From positions 62,001 through 126,000 of the forward strand of contig JAQZBR010000003.1 in assembly GCA_029237775.1 (NCBI GenBank): DNA of 64,000 nt. The letters run 5' to 3'. Made by a program: the position numbers and the translations under genes. Of the stretch, positions 1 to 9,158 are shown piece after piece; position 1 is the first letter of the stretch, and each line of letters opens with the position of its first letter. Under the pieces are notes generated by a model, which was not told where the DNA came from, did no database searches, and worked only from the letters and a program-made list of their open reading frames with translations. The stretch is from Bacteroidota bacterium. Its GTDB lineage: Bacteria; Bacteroidota; Bacteroidia; 2-12-FULL-35-15.

Positions 1-548
1 CTTTCTTCAGCATCAATAAAAACAGGAACCCCTGCTTCATTTGCCGCTTTGCAAATTGCACTCACTCTCAACTGAACTCTTCCGTATTCTTTCTGTTCTT
101 CTGAATTCAATTGGTCCTTCGCGCTTACTTTTTCGAGTAATTCAAAGCGTGCTAATCCGGTGACTTTAAAAACGCTGAATGGAATGTGTTTATCATTCTT
201 TGCTTTTTGAATAGTAGCAATAGTTTCTTCCCTGCATGCATCAAAATCTTTCTCGGTCTCTTTGCCTTCAACCGAATAATCCAGTATCGTTCCTATATTG
301 AACTTTCCAAGCTCTGCAATTGCTCTGTCACATTCCTCGATTGTTTCTCCTCCGCAAAATTGTTTGAATATTGTTGCTTTTATCAGCCCTTTAATAGGAA
401 GATGTGTCTTTAATGCAAAAGTCGTCAGTGACTTACCTGCATTCACAAACGTGCTGTTCGAAACCATTTTAAAAAGCCAGTAAGATCTGTTAAGATCATT
501 GTTTGACTTTCCTGAAAAAGCGACTTCTGTATTGTTAAATGAAAGCAT
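1..548 (-). CDS. proline dehydrogenase (C-terminus outside window)
   Basis: Translation of the minus strand from an ATG at 546-548 gives 182 residues that run off the left edge. The sequence fits the FAD-dependent proline dehydrogenase family: stretches such as FNIGTILDYSVEGKE (about residue 85) and VPVFIDAEE at the edge belong to the early part of the TIM barrel. The family oxidises proline to pyrroline-5-carboxylate and passes electrons to the respiratory chain. The catalytic C-terminal half is not visible, so fusion to a P5C dehydrogenase cannot be judged, although stand-alone enzymes are usual in this phylum. The gene is transcribed away from aroB, with a repeat-containing 259-bp gap between them. 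Confidence 0.85.
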   Translation of the reverse strand, partial: MLSFNNTEVAFSGKSNNDLNRSYWLFKMVSNSTFVNAGKSLTTFALKTHLPIKGLIKATIFKQFCGGETIEECDRAIAELGKFNIGTILDYSVEGKETEKDFDACREETIATIQKAKNDKHIPFSVFKVTGLARFELLEKVSAKDQLNSEEQKEYGRVQLRVSAICKAANEAGVPVFIDAEE

Positions 549-592
549 AGTTATTTTTAATTTCAAATCCAATATTTAATTTTTTCACCTTT

Positions 593-694
593 CACTTCTC
601 CACTTCTCCACTTCTCCACTTCTCCACTTCTCCACTTCTCCACTTCTCCAATTCTCCAATTCTCCAATTCTCCAATTCTCCAATTCTCCAATTC
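593..694. repeat. 8-bp tandem repeat, two unit types
   Basis: Seven exact copies of CACTTCTC (593-648) are followed by five exact copies of CAATTCTC (649-688) and a partial copy to 694. The units differ at one base and change type once, so the tract looks like two successive expansions. It lies in the gap between the divergent proline dehydrogenase and aroB genes. On the minus strand it reads as GAGAAGTG/GAGAATTG and is open in that frame, but nothing suggests it is translated. Confidence 0.95.
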
Positions 695-759
695 AAAAGA
701 GGCGGTAAAGATAAGGCCTTGAAATGACAAATAAAACCTAAATAATAAATCAATAAGGC

Positions 760-792
760 TTGTAAAAACAATCAATTGCTTGGTTATATTTG
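760..792 (+). promoter_or_regulatory. candidate promoter of aroBA
   Basis: TATATTTG at 785-792 matches the Bacteroidota -7 element TAnnTTTG. A TTG at 760-762 lies 22 bases upstream as a possible -33 element. The ATG of aroB is 15 bases after the -7 box, which would give a very short leader. The spacer is longer than the 19 bases seen at the best promoters of this window, so the -33 assignment is tentative. Confidence 0.4.
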
Positions 793-807
793 TATTAACC
801 AAGTTTT

Positions 808-1893
808 ATGACAGAAATCAGGTCAGCGGGATATTCCGTTTTCATCAATAAAGACATCGCGGCTGAGATCAACCGGTTTTTTGAATCGGCTGGCTCCCGC
901 TATTCAAAGATCTTTATCCTTGTGGATGAAAATTCAATGAAACATTGTTATCCGCAGCTTGTGGAAAAGATTGAAGCATTTAAGGACGCTGAGCTGATCG
1001 AGATAGAAAGTGGTGAAGAAAATAAAACTCTTGAAGTTTGCGCGCAGATCTGGAAAACGCTCTCAGAGTTCGGTGCCGACAGAAAATCACTCTTTGTCAA
1101 TTTAGGTGGAGGTGTCATTTGTGACATGGGCGGATTCATTGCATCCACATTTAAGCGCGGCATCTCTTTCATTAATATTCCCACAACTTTATTATCGCAG
1201 GTGGATGCTTCAGTTGGTGGTAAAACGGGTATCGATCTCGATCATCTTAAAAATGAGATCGGTGTGTTCAGTGCTCCTTCAGCTGTTTTCATTAATCCTG
1301 ATTTTATTCATACGCTCGATAAAAGACAGTTACTTTCCGGTTTTGCTGAAGTAATTAAACACGGGCTTATTGCAGATGTTCAATATTGGGACCTGATAAA
1401 ACAGACAGACGCTTTGTATATTGATGATGCCGAAAAACTGATCGCTGCGTCAGTTCGTATAAAGAATAAGATTATTCTTGAAGATCCGAATGAAGCCAAC
1501 TTACGAAAAATATTAAATTTCGGACATACGATCGGACATGCAATTGAATCCTTCTTTCTGATGAATAACAAAACACTCCTTCATGGTGAGGCTATTGCTG
1601 TCGGGATGATCTGTGAGGCGTATATTTCTTCAAAAGAGTGCGGTTTGAGTGATGTTGCTTTATCTGAGATCACTTCTTACATTTTAGATTCATATAAAGC
1701 AGTCCCAATTAAGACTACTGATCACGCAAAGCTCATAGAGCTGATGAAGCATGATAAAAAAAATGAAAACGACAGTATAATGTTCTCGCTGCTTTCCGGA
1801 ATAGGAAAGTGTGAAATTAATTGTAAGGTCAATAATGATGTTATCCTCGAATCGTTAAAATATTATTCTGGGAAAACTAAAACTGTCAAGTAA
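808..1893 (+). CDS. aroB: 3-dehydroquinate synthase
   Basis: The 361-residue protein has the usual length of AroB, which converts DAHP to 3-dehydroquinate in the second shikimate step using NAD and a divalent metal. Visible marks are the glycine-rich NAD-binding segment GGGVICDMGG (100-109), the PTTLLSQVDASVGGKTGID block (125-143), and the expected metal ligands Glu181 (GFAEVIKHG), His240 (NFGHTIGHAIE) and His259 (LLHGEAIAVGM). It starts at ATG 808 just behind a TATATTTG box. aroA follows after one base, so the two are certainly co-transcribed. Confidence 0.97.
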   Translation: MTEIRSAGYSVFINKDIAAEINRFFESAGSRYSKIFILVDENSMKHCYPQLVEKIEAFKDAELIEIESGEENKTLEVCAQIWKTLSEFGADRKSLFVNLGGGVICDMGGFIASTFKRGISFINIPTTLLSQVDASVGGKTGIDLDHLKNEIGVFSAPSAVFINPDFIHTLDKRQLLSGFAEVIKHGLIADVQYWDLIKQTDALYIDDAEKLIAASVRIKNKIILEDPNEANLRKILNFGHTIGHAIESFFLMNNKTLLHGEAIAVGMICEAYISSKECGLSDVALSEITSYILDSYKAVPIKTTDHAKLIELMKHDKKNENDSIMFSLLSGIGKCEINCKVNNDVILESLKYYSGKTKTVK

Positions 1894-1894
1894 T

Positions 1895-3136
1895 ATGAAT
1901 TATCGAATATCGCATCCCGCAAAGAAAATAAGCGGTACAATCGAACTTACTGCATCAAAAAGTGAAAGTAATCGCGCATTGATTATTCAGGCTTTGTGTG
2001 AGGAAGAATTTGAGATCAAAAATCTCGCAAAGGCGCAGGACACACAAACCTTAGAGGATATACTTTACACGCCCGGAGCCAGGACAATTGATGTGGGGCC
2101 AGCGGGAACAGTTATGCGTTTTTTAACAGCTTATTATTCATCACGGCCGGGAACACGTATATTGACCGGTTCGGATAGGATGAAAAAAAGGCCGATAGGT
2201 ATTTTAGTAGAGGCGCTTCGTCAGTTAGGCGCTAATATAACTTATACAGAGAATGATGGTTTTCCTCCGATCAAAATTGAAGGAAGAACATTGAAGGGGG
2301 GAGAGATAGAAATTGACGGAAGTGTAAGCAGTCAGTTTATTTCAGCATTGTTATTGATCTCTCCTGTATTTCAAAACGGCCTTGTAATTAAGTTCAAAGG
2401 CGAGGTAACCTCGAGGCCGTATATCAATATGACATTGAAAATGCTTGAGGAATTTCGTGTTTATGGTGTTTGGCATGATAACTCAATTTCAGTAAGCAAG
2501 CAGAATTATCATGTGAAAAGCGAATCTGATTATGCGTACAGTATAGAGGGAGACTGGAGTTCTGCTTCCTATTGGTATGCAATGGTTGCCTTAGCTCAGG
2601 AGGCTGACCTTACAGTGAAGGGTTTGAAGAATCCAAGCTTGCAAGGAGATTCAATTGTTGCTGACGTGTTCTCTTTCTTCGGAGTGAAAACGGAATATAT
2701 AACCGATGGAATCCGGTTAACTAAGATCAGGGTAAAAGATGAACATTTTGGATTCGATTTTTCTGATTGCCCGGATATTGCCCAAACAGTTGCGTTAACA
2801 GCTGCGGCTTTACAGATCCCATGTTTCTTGAATGGTTTGCATACCCTTCGTATCAAGGAAACCGACAGAATTGTTGCTCTTCGGAATGAATTGAAAAAAA
2901 TGAATGTGGAGGTTGAGATACTGAGTGATCAGTCAATTAAGATAATTCCTTCTGACCAATTAAAAGCTCCTGAGATCATTAATACGTATGAGGATCACCG
3001 CATGGCAATGGCTTTCGCAGCATTGGCCCTTAAATTAGATTCTGTAGTAATTGAGCAACCGGAAGTAGTGAAGAAGTCTTATCCTGCTTTCTGGAATGAT
3101 TTAAAAAAACTTGGATTTCAAATTGAAGAAGTCTGA
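1895..3136 (+). CDS. aroA: 3-phosphoshikimate 1-carboxyvinyltransferase (EPSP synthase)
   Basis: The 413-residue protein transfers enolpyruvate from PEP to shikimate-3-phosphate. Conserved elements are the ASKSESNRAL segment (20-29) with Lys22 and Arg27, the PEP loop GPAGTVMRFL (68-77), SDRMKKRPI (93-101), SSQFISALLL, KETDR and YEDHRMAMAFA near the C-terminus. SKSESNR replaces the more common DKSISHR, a variation seen in Bacteroidota. Its ATG lies one base after the aroB stop, giving a translationally coupled aroBA operon. Confidence 0.97.
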   Translation: MNYRISHPAKKISGTIELTASKSESNRALIIQALCEEEFEIKNLAKAQDTQTLEDILYTPGARTIDVGPAGTVMRFLTAYYSSRPGTRILTGSDRMKKRPIGILVEALRQLGANITYTENDGFPPIKIEGRTLKGGEIEIDGSVSSQFISALLLISPVFQNGLVIKFKGEVTSRPYINMTLKMLEEFRVYGVWHDNSISVSKQNYHVKSESDYAYSIEGDWSSASYWYAMVALAQEADLTVKGLKNPSLQGDSIVADVFSFFGVKTEYITDGIRLTKIRVKDEHFGFDFSDCPDIAQTVALTAAALQIPCFLNGLHTLRIKETDRIVALRNELKKMNVEVEILSDQSIKIIPSDQLKAPEIINTYEDHRMAMAFAALALKLDSVVIEQPEVVKKSYPAFWNDLKKLGFQIEEV

Positions 3137-3231
3137 GACCAGTCTGTTGTTATTCAGATTATAAGAGTCTTGAAATTCTATATATTTGGAAAGCTTTTTG
3201 AATTTTGACTTTGTTCTCTTTTGCCTTTTTA

Positions 3232-4053
3232 TTATTCTAAAAGCTTATCAAAGTGCTTCACGAACTCTTCGGGGTACAATCGGCTTGCCAGTATGTGACC
3301 TCCTTTGATCTCCCAGAATTCTTTTGGTGTTTTAGCCTTCTCGTATAGATCTTTTCCCATGAAGAACGGACACGTACCATCTTCCGTGCTGTGTATGATC
3401 AATTTCGGAACAGTAACATCATCAATATAGTCGATCGCTTCATATTTAGTTCTCACAAAAAGCCTTGCCACCCAAGGTGGCGCTCCATGTTCGCCACCAA
3501 CAAACACTGCCATCAACTCATGCCCTGAAAAAGCGCCTTCCACCACCAATGCATCTATCATTGAATTTTCTTTTGCAGCCACTACGCATGATAAATGTCC
3601 GCCCAATGATTGTCCAAACAAAATAAGCTTTGTGTTTTTTACATCTTCCCTCGCTTTAATGTATTTCAAGGCACAAAGACCGTCATCAAGAACTTTCTCC
3701 TGTGAGGGAGAACCGGTTGAGTTACCGTATCCTTCATAATCAAATACCATTACCTGATAACCTGCCTGCACAAGAGGCTTAGCGAATTGATATTGATATG
3801 AAATATTTCCCCCGTTGCCGTGAAACTGCAAGACAGTTGCTTTTATCTTTTGAGTTTTAGGTTTTAGAAACCAGCCGTTTAGCGTATTGCCATTACCTGA
3901 CTTAAAATTTATGACTTCTACATTATAGATCGAAGTGTCAGGAGATTGTCCCAGCTCTTTTGTCGGAGCATAAAAAAAAGTAGAGGTACTGCAGGAAGCG
4001 AGAATGGTTATTGTAATTAAGAATATCAAGCACTCTTTAAACTTTCCTAGCAT
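3232..4053 (-). CDS. alpha/beta hydrolase lipoprotein (S33-like)
   Basis: I start at the ATG at 4051-4053; a GTG four codons upstream is possible but adds nothing. The 273-residue protein has a lipoprotein signal with lipobox ILASC (Cys21). It has an alpha/beta hydrolase core: oxyanion region FHGNGGN (77-83), FDYEGYGNSTG, nucleophile elbow GQSLGG with Ser149, probable acid Asp225 (HSTEDGTCP) and His253 (GGHILASR). The closest broad group is the serine aminopeptidase/BEM46-like hydrolases, whose substrates are poorly defined. It is probably anchored in the envelope. The gene stands alone and diverges from the cold-shock gene. Confidence 0.85.
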   Translation of the reverse strand: MLGKFKECLIFLITITILASCSTSTFFYAPTKELGQSPDTSIYNVEVINFKSGNGNTLNGWFLKPKTQKIKATVLQFHGNGGNISYQYQFAKPLVQAGYQVMVFDYEGYGNSTGSPSQEKVLDDGLCALKYIKAREDVKNTKLILFGQSLGGHLSCVVAAKENSMIDALVVEGAFSGHELMAVFVGGEHGAPPWVARLFVRTKYEAIDYIDDVTVPKLIIHSTEDGTCPFFMGKDLYEKAKTPKEFWEIKGGHILASRLYPEEFVKHFDKLLE

Positions 4054-4106
4054 TGCAAACACCGGTTAAATATCGATAGTATATCCGTAATCCAAATTTA
4101 GTATTA

Positions 4107-4137
4107 TTTGTTTCGCCTGCTAACTTTTGTATATTTG
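4107..4137 (+). promoter_or_regulatory. promoter of the cold-shock gene
   Basis: TTTG (4107-4110), a 19-base spacer and TATATTTG (4130-4137) match the Bacteroidota sigma-A promoter pattern exactly. Transcription would begin near 4144, leaving a roughly 20-base A/T-rich leader before the ATG at 4166. No long cold-box-type leader fits. Confidence 0.65.
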
Positions 4138-4165
4138 TTTATAATATTAATTTAAAACAAAAATA

Positions 4166-4354
4166 ATGGCAACAGGCACAGTAAAGTTTTTTAATGTTTC
4201 TAAAGGATTTGGATTCATTACAACTGATTCAGGACAGGAGTTATTTGTCCACGTTACAGGTTTAGTGGATCAGATCCGCGATGGCGATAAAGTAACATTT
4301 GATGAGCAGGAAGGTAAAAAAGGATTAAATGCTGTGAATGTAAAAAAAGCATAA
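4166..4354 (+). CDS. cold-shock domain protein
   Basis: This 62-residue single-domain protein has the OB-fold of the CspA family and binds single-stranded RNA/DNA. RNP1 is KGFGFI (13-18) and RNP2 is LFVHVTGL. The first strand GTVKFFN is canonical. It is a free-standing gene with its own promoter (4107-4137) and a rho-independent terminator directly behind (4378-4404), which fits strong monocistronic expression. A numbered csp name cannot be assigned. Confidence 0.95.
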   Translation: MATGTVKFFNVSKGFGFITTDSGQELFVHVTGLVDQIRDGDKVTFDEQEGKKGLNAVNVKKA

Positions 4355-4377
4355 TATTCATTTCGACTTTGAATAAG

Positions 4378-4404
4378 AACGCTTCCAACCGGAGGCGTTT
4401 TTTT
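4378..4404 (+). terminator. rho-independent terminator of the cold-shock gene
   Basis: A 9-bp stem (4378-4386 with 4391-4399, one G-T pair) closes an AACC loop and is followed by a T run. It touches the stop codon of the convergent CHAP gene at 4403. Confidence 0.8.
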
Positions 4405-4999
4405 ATTTTGGTATTCTCAGCCATCCATTTGGGGTCTTTTTCTTACCCACCGTAAACAGGCCCTCGTGTCTTTGTAAGGGAAACGTTTCTCTTGGAGTCA
4501 TAAAAATATTCTGCTGGATAACTTCAATATCCTCTTCATTAACCTTAGTGACAATGGCAACATGTCCATACTTTCCTCCAAACACAAGTATGTCATTCAC
4601 ATTAGGAGCCTCGTTGCTGCCATTTGTAAATTGTAGAAGTCCTCGTTGTTTATTAAGCTCACCTGAAAGTATTTTTGGATCATAGAAATCTTTCGCATGT
4701 CCCATTCCATCAGGCATAGTAAAATGAAGATAATCGTGATAATATCTTTTAATGAACTCCACACATTGCCATTTTTTGCCATAATAAAATGAGCGATCCT
4801 TGTTGTAATGCTTACCATGGCTTTTAGAGTAATTCATTCCGTTATTATAAACGATAATGCCATTTTCTGAATCAACCGAATCACCAACCGAGAATGAGCG
4901 TGAAAGTATATTAAGAGGATAGCGTTTGTTGAAGAACAGAAAGTAGACACCTAAAAGAATTGTTAAGAAAAGTAACAGTGAAAGAAGGGGTTTTTTCAT
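4403..4999 (-). CDS. CHAP-domain amidase/peptidase, membrane-anchored or secreted
   Basis: The 198-residue protein begins with a hydrophobic segment (5-23) that is a signal peptide or anchor. The rest is a CHAP cysteine-histidine peptidase fold: KKWQCVEF gives Cys79, YGHVAIV gives His146, and VIQQN (160-164) supplies the third polar residue. The KWQCVEF context resembles the amidase half of glutathionylspermidine synthetase/amidase, so it may cleave peptidoglycan peptides or another gamma-glutamyl/amide bond. No synthetase domain is present. It is convergent with the cold-shock gene and separated from the next gene by about 75 bp. Confidence 0.82.
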   Translation of the reverse strand: MKKPLLSLLLFLTILLGVYFLFFNKRYPLNILSRSFSVGDSVDSENGIIVYNNGMNYSKSHGKHYNKDRSFYYGKKWQCVEFIKRYYHDYLHFTMPDGMGHAKDFYDPKILSGELNKQRGLLQFTNGSNEAPNVNDILVFGGKYGHVAIVTKVNEEDIEVIQQNIFMTPRETFPLQRHEGLFTVGKKKTPNGWLRIPK

Positions 5000-5076
5000 T
5001 CCGGAAATATATCGCTGATGTGCTATTTTTTACCAAACACAGATTCGTAATTCGTCTGATTCGCAATTCGTAGACG

Positions 5077-6066
5077 TTAGTCATCATGCCCTTTAACATC
5101 CCTCGTTTTTCCATTCTTCCAAAGGTCTTCTTCTGCCTGTTGAACCTTCTTCAGAGAATCTGAGATCTCCTTGTTTTCAAAGCGGTTAAGATCCGGCTTG
5201 CCGGCATTGATCCAGGCAGTGTACCAAAGGCTTCCAATTGTGATGATAGCTGTGCGCATTCTTCTCTCAACCATACCTTCGATCATCTTGTCATAATCTT
5301 CTGTATACTCTTTGGAGTAAACTTTCATCAGCATTGTCCCACGGTTCTCAAAACTGTATTTTTTATCCGTGGGATATTTTGCATTCAGCTCAGCTTCGAA
5401 TTTTAAAACAGAATCGACTGCAGCGTGACTTGCTTTGATTGTTTGCCAGGCGAGGTCGATAGGCCTTTCAACGTATCTTGCTTTTCCTACAAAGTAATCA
5501 TAGCCTTCTGATTTCAGTTCAGGGATACGTGACTCCCAAAAGCCATGAATTCCTTTCTGATTCGTCATCTGCCCGTTATAGTTTTCCGTGGTGTGCAAAG
5601 GAACGTGCGAATCAGCAATGTAATGGCCAAGATCAGCGGAATAGTGCAGGATCAGATCCATGTTCTCGTCTTTAAAGGCTTCTGTTAAACGATATACCAT
5701 CTTTTCAATATGCCATGGTACAATTCCGTATGCCTTCAGTGTATCTTCCGAATATTTCTTCACTGCATTTTTCCAGAATTTAGGCACCGAATCAAATGCA
5801 TATTCACCGTAGTGATCGATGTCAATGTAATGTCGAGGTGCTTCATCAGGATTTGCATATCTGCGTTTGTCGGGATCAACAGCGTGTTCGGTGATGTATT
5901 CGATATGCGATTTGTAAAATCCCATCATTTCAGAAGGCAAAGTAAAAACAGCCATCCTGTTGATTTTCTTATGCGCAAAAAATCCCCAGGAGTAGGCAGC
6001 ATCTTTTCCCGGTTTAAAAATCAGGAAGCATGATAAAATGATTAATGCAATAAGAAATTTTTTCAT
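5077..6066 (-). CDS. zinc-dependent phospholipase C / S1-P1 nuclease-like secreted protein
   Basis: The 329-residue protein has a signal peptide (MKKFLIALIILSCF) and then WGFFAHKKINR, where Trp27 and His32 occupy the positions of the N-terminal zinc ligands of the phospholipase C/P1 nuclease family. Further His/Asp ligands are visible in HYIDIDHY (79-86), LHYSADLGHYIADSHVPLH (140-158) and ENYNGQ. The all-helical trinuclear-zinc fold hydrolyses phosphodiesters. Phospholipid versus nucleic-acid specificity cannot be read from the sequence. This is a common Bacteroidota family; the gene is monocistronic. Confidence 0.85.
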   Translation of the reverse strand: MKKFLIALIILSCFLIFKPGKDAAYSWGFFAHKKINRMAVFTLPSEMMGFYKSHIEYITEHAVDPDKRRYANPDEAPRHYIDIDHYGEYAFDSVPKFWKNAVKKYSEDTLKAYGIVPWHIEKMVYRLTEAFKDENMDLILHYSADLGHYIADSHVPLHTTENYNGQMTNQKGIHGFWESRIPELKSEGYDYFVGKARYVERPIDLAWQTIKASHAAVDSVLKFEAELNAKYPTDKKYSFENRGTMLMKVYSKEYTEDYDKMIEGMVERRMRTAIITIGSLWYTAWINAGKPDLNRFENKEISDSLKKVQQAEEDLWKNGKTRDVKGHDD

Positions 6067-6137
6067 TGATATACAAGATGATCGAAAGACTGAATTTATC
6101 AGGATTTCACGGAAATCAAATTTACAAAAAAAGACGT

Positions 6138-6857
6138 TTAAGATAACCTGATGAGATGTTTTCCCTCAAGTACTGGGATCGCTTTCGTGAGGTCTGTTTG
6201 CATGCAGTATTTGATATCGGCTTTCAGTCCCATGGCAGCAAGACGCTCCGCATGTGAGGAATTATGAAGAAAGCGGTAAGGGTTTTTCTTCGCTACGCTG
6301 TAAAGGGAAGCCATAGCCAGGGCCGCATCCCCGGTTCTGAAATGTCCGGTTCCGACAAGTCTTTCAGTCACCGCACCCGCGAACAGACTGTCTTCAAGGT
6401 TAAATCTGTTTTTCCAACCGGAACAAAGAAGAAGCACATTTCGTTGTTGTGAAGCAAGCCATTCACAAAGCGCGCTGATATTTGTAAATGCGCCAACTAC
6501 AATTTTATAAGAATGCCTTGCAGCTTCTATGGCCTGTGTGCCGTTTGTGGTAGAGATCACCACAGTCTGCCCTTTTAAAGCTTCATTGATATATGAGTAA
6601 GGGGAATTACCGAAATCAAATCCTTCTATTGCAAAACCGTTACGCTCAGCTCCGACAATAAAACCCTGCTTTTTGTATTCAGTTGCTTCTTCAATGGTTG
6701 CGACCGGGATCATTTTTTCAACCCCGTGTTCAAAGGCGGTGCAGATGGCTGAAGTAGCCCTCAGTACATCTATGACAACAACAATGTGATCATCTTTGTG
6801 ATAAACCGGATACAGTTGTGGCGACAGGCAAACATCAACAGTCAGTTTTTTTTCCAT
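6138..6857 (-). CDS. comB: 2-phosphosulfolactate phosphatase family protein
   Basis: The 239-residue protein matches the ComB family throughout: VIDVLRATS (28-36), GAERNG (69-74), FGNSPY (82-87), STTNGTQAI (102-110) and GAFTN. Characterised ComB hydrolyses 2-phosphosulfolactate to sulfolactate in coenzyme M synthesis. A Bacteroidota cell makes no coenzyme M, so the product here may be sulfolactate for another purpose, or the substrate may differ. No ComA or ComC homologue is in the window. It lies 15 bases downstream of gcvT on the same strand and is probably co-transcribed with it. Confidence 0.88.
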   Translation of the reverse strand: MEKKLTVDVCLSPQLYPVYHKDDHIVVVIDVLRATSAICTAFEHGVEKMIPVATIEEATEYKKQGFIVGAERNGFAIEGFDFGNSPYSYINEALKGQTVVISTTNGTQAIEAARHSYKIVVGAFTNISALCEWLASQQRNVLLLCSGWKNRFNLEDSLFAGAVTERLVGTGHFRTGDAALAMASLYSVAKKNPYRFLHNSSHAERLAAMGLKADIKYCMQTDLTKAIPVLEGKHLIRLS

Positions 6858-6872
6858 AAAGCTTTGAATGTC

Positions 6873-7973
6873 TTAAGCTTTATAAAAAGGAAGTTTGACA
6901 ACTTTTGCTTTGATAGCTTTATCGCGGATCATGATGGAGATCTCAGTATCTGCTTTTGCAAATTCTGTTTTTACGTACCCCATTCCAATTCCTTTGTTCA
7001 GAGAAGGCGATTGAGTTCCGGATGTCACTTTACCGATAATGTTTCCTGATGTATCTGCAATTGTGTAATCGTGACGAGGAATTCCGCGTTCGATCATCTC
7101 GAATCCAACAAGCTTTTTCGAAACACCTTTTTCTTTTTGCTCAAGTATTGCAGATTTATTGGTGAAGTCTTTCGTGAATTTTGTGATCCATCCTAAACCA
7201 GCCTCAATAGGTGATGTTGTGTCATCAATGTCGTTTCCATAGAGGCAGAATCCCATCTCCAATCGAAGTGTATCGCGGGCACCTAAGCCAATTGGTTTCA
7301 TACCAAATTCAGCTCCGGCTGCAAAAATTGCGTCCCACATTTTTTCCGCTACTTCATTCGCGAAATAAATTTCAAATCCGCCTGCACCTGTATATCCTGT
7401 GTTTGATATTACAACATTTGCTTCTCCGTTAAATGTTCCTTTCTTAAATGTGTAGTATTGGATCTCTGATAAATTAATGTCAGTTAGTTTTTGAAGCGCA
7501 AGAATCGCTTTTGGTCCCTGAACTGCAAGTAAAGAAACATCATCGGAAATGTTTTTCATCTCAACACCTTTTGTATTGAACTTGCTGATCCAGTTCCAGT
7601 CTTTTTCAATATTGGATGCATTTACAACAAGCATGTATTCTTTTTCATTGATACGGTAAACCAAAAGGTCGTCAACAATCCCTCCTTTGTCATTCGGCAA
7701 ACATGAATACTGGATCTTTCCATCAGTCAGCACTGCAGCGTCATTCGATGTTACACGCTGGATCAGATCCAAAGCACCATCACCTTTAAGAATAAACTCG
7801 CCCATATGGCTAACGTCAAAAACTCCGACAGCGTTTCGCACGGTTAAATGCTCTTCATTTAGTCCGGTATAAGACACAGGCATATTATAGCCCGCGAATG
7901 GAACCATCTTCGCACCAAGTGCCGTATGTTTTTTTTCTAATGCAACGCTTTTTAATTCTGTAGATGTTTCCAT
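6873..7973 (-). CDS. gcvT: aminomethyltransferase (glycine cleavage T protein)
   Basis: The 366-residue protein is full length for GcvT, which transfers the methylene group from aminomethyl-lipoyl H protein to tetrahydrofolate and releases ammonia. Typical segments are [17 protein letters not shown] near the N-terminus, [10 protein letters not shown], the folate-binding [11 protein letters not shown] and [18 protein letters not shown], and [21 protein letters not shown] near the end. gcvH and gcvP are elsewhere. comB follows after 15 bases. Confidence 0.97.
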   Translation of the reverse strand: METSTELKSVALEKKHTALGAKMVPFAGYNMPVSYTGLNEEHLTVRNAVGVFDVSHMGEFILKGDGALDLIQRVTSNDAAVLTDGKIQYSCLPNDKGGIVDDLLVYRINEKEYMLVVNASNIEKDWNWISKFNTKGVEMKNISDDVSLLAVQGPKAILALQKLTDINLSEIQYYTFKKGTFNGEANVVISNTGYTGAGGFEIYFANEVAEKMWDAIFAAGAEFGMKPIGLGARDTLRLEMGFCLYGNDIDDTTSPIEAGLGWITKFTKDFTNKSAILEQKEKGVSKKLVGFEMIERGIPRHDYTIADTSGNIIGKVTSGTQSPSLNKGIGMGYVKTEFAKADTEISIMIRDKAIKAKVVKLPFYKA

Positions 7974-8063
7974 TTATATGTTTCTTTTACTGATTGTAGA
8001 TGATTGACAGGCTTGGTTTTGGCCGCCCGAAGCATTTAGTTTTTGCAAAACAAATGTACGTTT

Positions 8064-9149
8064 TTATCTCTTTAGAATTTCATTAAAATGCCGGAGATAA
8101 TTGTTTTTTTGTGAAGCAGTGGAATAGTTGTTTTCAACAGTATTTCTGCCTGCTGCACCGAGTTTCTTTCTGAGGTCAAAGGACTCGATCAGTAACGAAA
8201 GTTTTTCCACCCAATCCTCATTTGTTTTCGCAAGAAATCCGTTCAGGCCATCTTGGATTATTTGAGTGTTCACTCCAACTGCCGACATAACAGTTGGTAC
8301 TTCAACAGCCATATATGAAAGGCCTTTCAATCCACATTTTCCTTTTACCCACTCATCATCCGGTAAAGGCATAATACCGATGTCAAAACTTTCAAGTGAC
8401 GATACCTCTGTGTCACTTGACCATGGAATCCCTTTTATGTCAAGAGACTCGTTTAAATAAGTGGGATCCCCCATTACCTTAAAATAAACTTGATCACCAT
8501 ACTTCTTTTTAATGGTATGAAGAAATGGAAGAGCCTGTTCAAAATGTTTGATCGTAGTGATACTTCCGCTCCAGCCGATACAGATCCTCTGGTTCTCTGC
8601 ATAAGGTTTGATTCGCCTGAATTTATCAGTGTCGATAGTTGTCGGGACCAGTTTGACGTTGCTGTTAAACTTCTTTGCGTATTCTGCAAGGTAACTGTTA
8701 CCGGCAAAAACAAGATCTGATACACGAAGGATCTCACCGGTTTTCTTTTCGCTTTTTAACCATGCCCACTTTTTGTTTGCTTTGGAAGTGTCGAGGAGCC
8801 ATATGGAATCATCAAAGTCAAAAACCATTTTTGCTCCCGACTTGCTGAATCCTTTTTCAAAGTATGCAGAGCCGGTCATGAAAGCCTCCCTTTGAACAAA
8901 TATTATATCATAGTTCGCAGCTCTTTTCACATCAGCCATTCGCCTACGAAAGCTTCGTAAAGTGATCATCGCTTTTTTCAGTAAATGTCCCGGTTTATAA
9001 AATAATGCATCAGCTTCTTCATCAATGATATAGGAAAGCTCGCAGGAGTAACCGTTTGCCTCCAGAAAGGAAAAGTATTGTTCGAACCGGTAGCGTTGGC
9101 TCGGAGAACGGTCAGGGCGATGTGCCGCTATAAATAAGATCTTTGGCAT
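8064..9149 (-). CDS. glycosyltransferase, GT4-like
   Basis: I start at ATG 9149 (MPKILFIAAH), because the upstream TTG at 9161 lies inside a -7 promoter box. The 361-residue protein has an N-terminal Rossmann half (HRPDRSPSQRYRFEQYF, AANYDIIFVQRE, VFDFDDSIW) and a C-terminal GT-B half with IGWSGSITT, GIMPLPDDEWVKGKCGLKGLSYMAVEVPTV-type acceptor/donor segments. It probably adds a sugar in surface polysaccharide or glycolipid assembly, a role supported by the divergent nucleotide-sugar dehydratase next door. The donor sugar is not predictable. Confidence 0.85.
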   Translation of the reverse strand: MPKILFIAAHRPDRSPSQRYRFEQYFSFLEANGYSCELSYIIDEEADALFYKPGHLLKKAMITLRSFRRRMADVKRAANYDIIFVQREAFMTGSAYFEKGFSKSGAKMVFDFDDSIWLLDTSKANKKWAWLKSEKKTGEILRVSDLVFAGNSYLAEYAKKFNSNVKLVPTTIDTDKFRRIKPYAENQRICIGWSGSITTIKHFEQALPFLHTIKKKYGDQVYFKVMGDPTYLNESLDIKGIPWSSDTEVSSLESFDIGIMPLPDDEWVKGKCGLKGLSYMAVEVPTVMSAVGVNTQIIQDGLNGFLAKTNEDWVEKLSLLIESFDLRKKLGAAGRNTVENNYSTASQKNNYLRHFNEILKR

Positions 9150-9158
9150 CCGGTGTTG

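Noticed and set aside
563..802. Minus-strand open frame of 79 codons with an octapeptide repeat
   Set aside because: The frame exists only because the 8-bp tandem repeat contains no stop in any frame; it has no start context or homology and lies in the gap between divergent genes.
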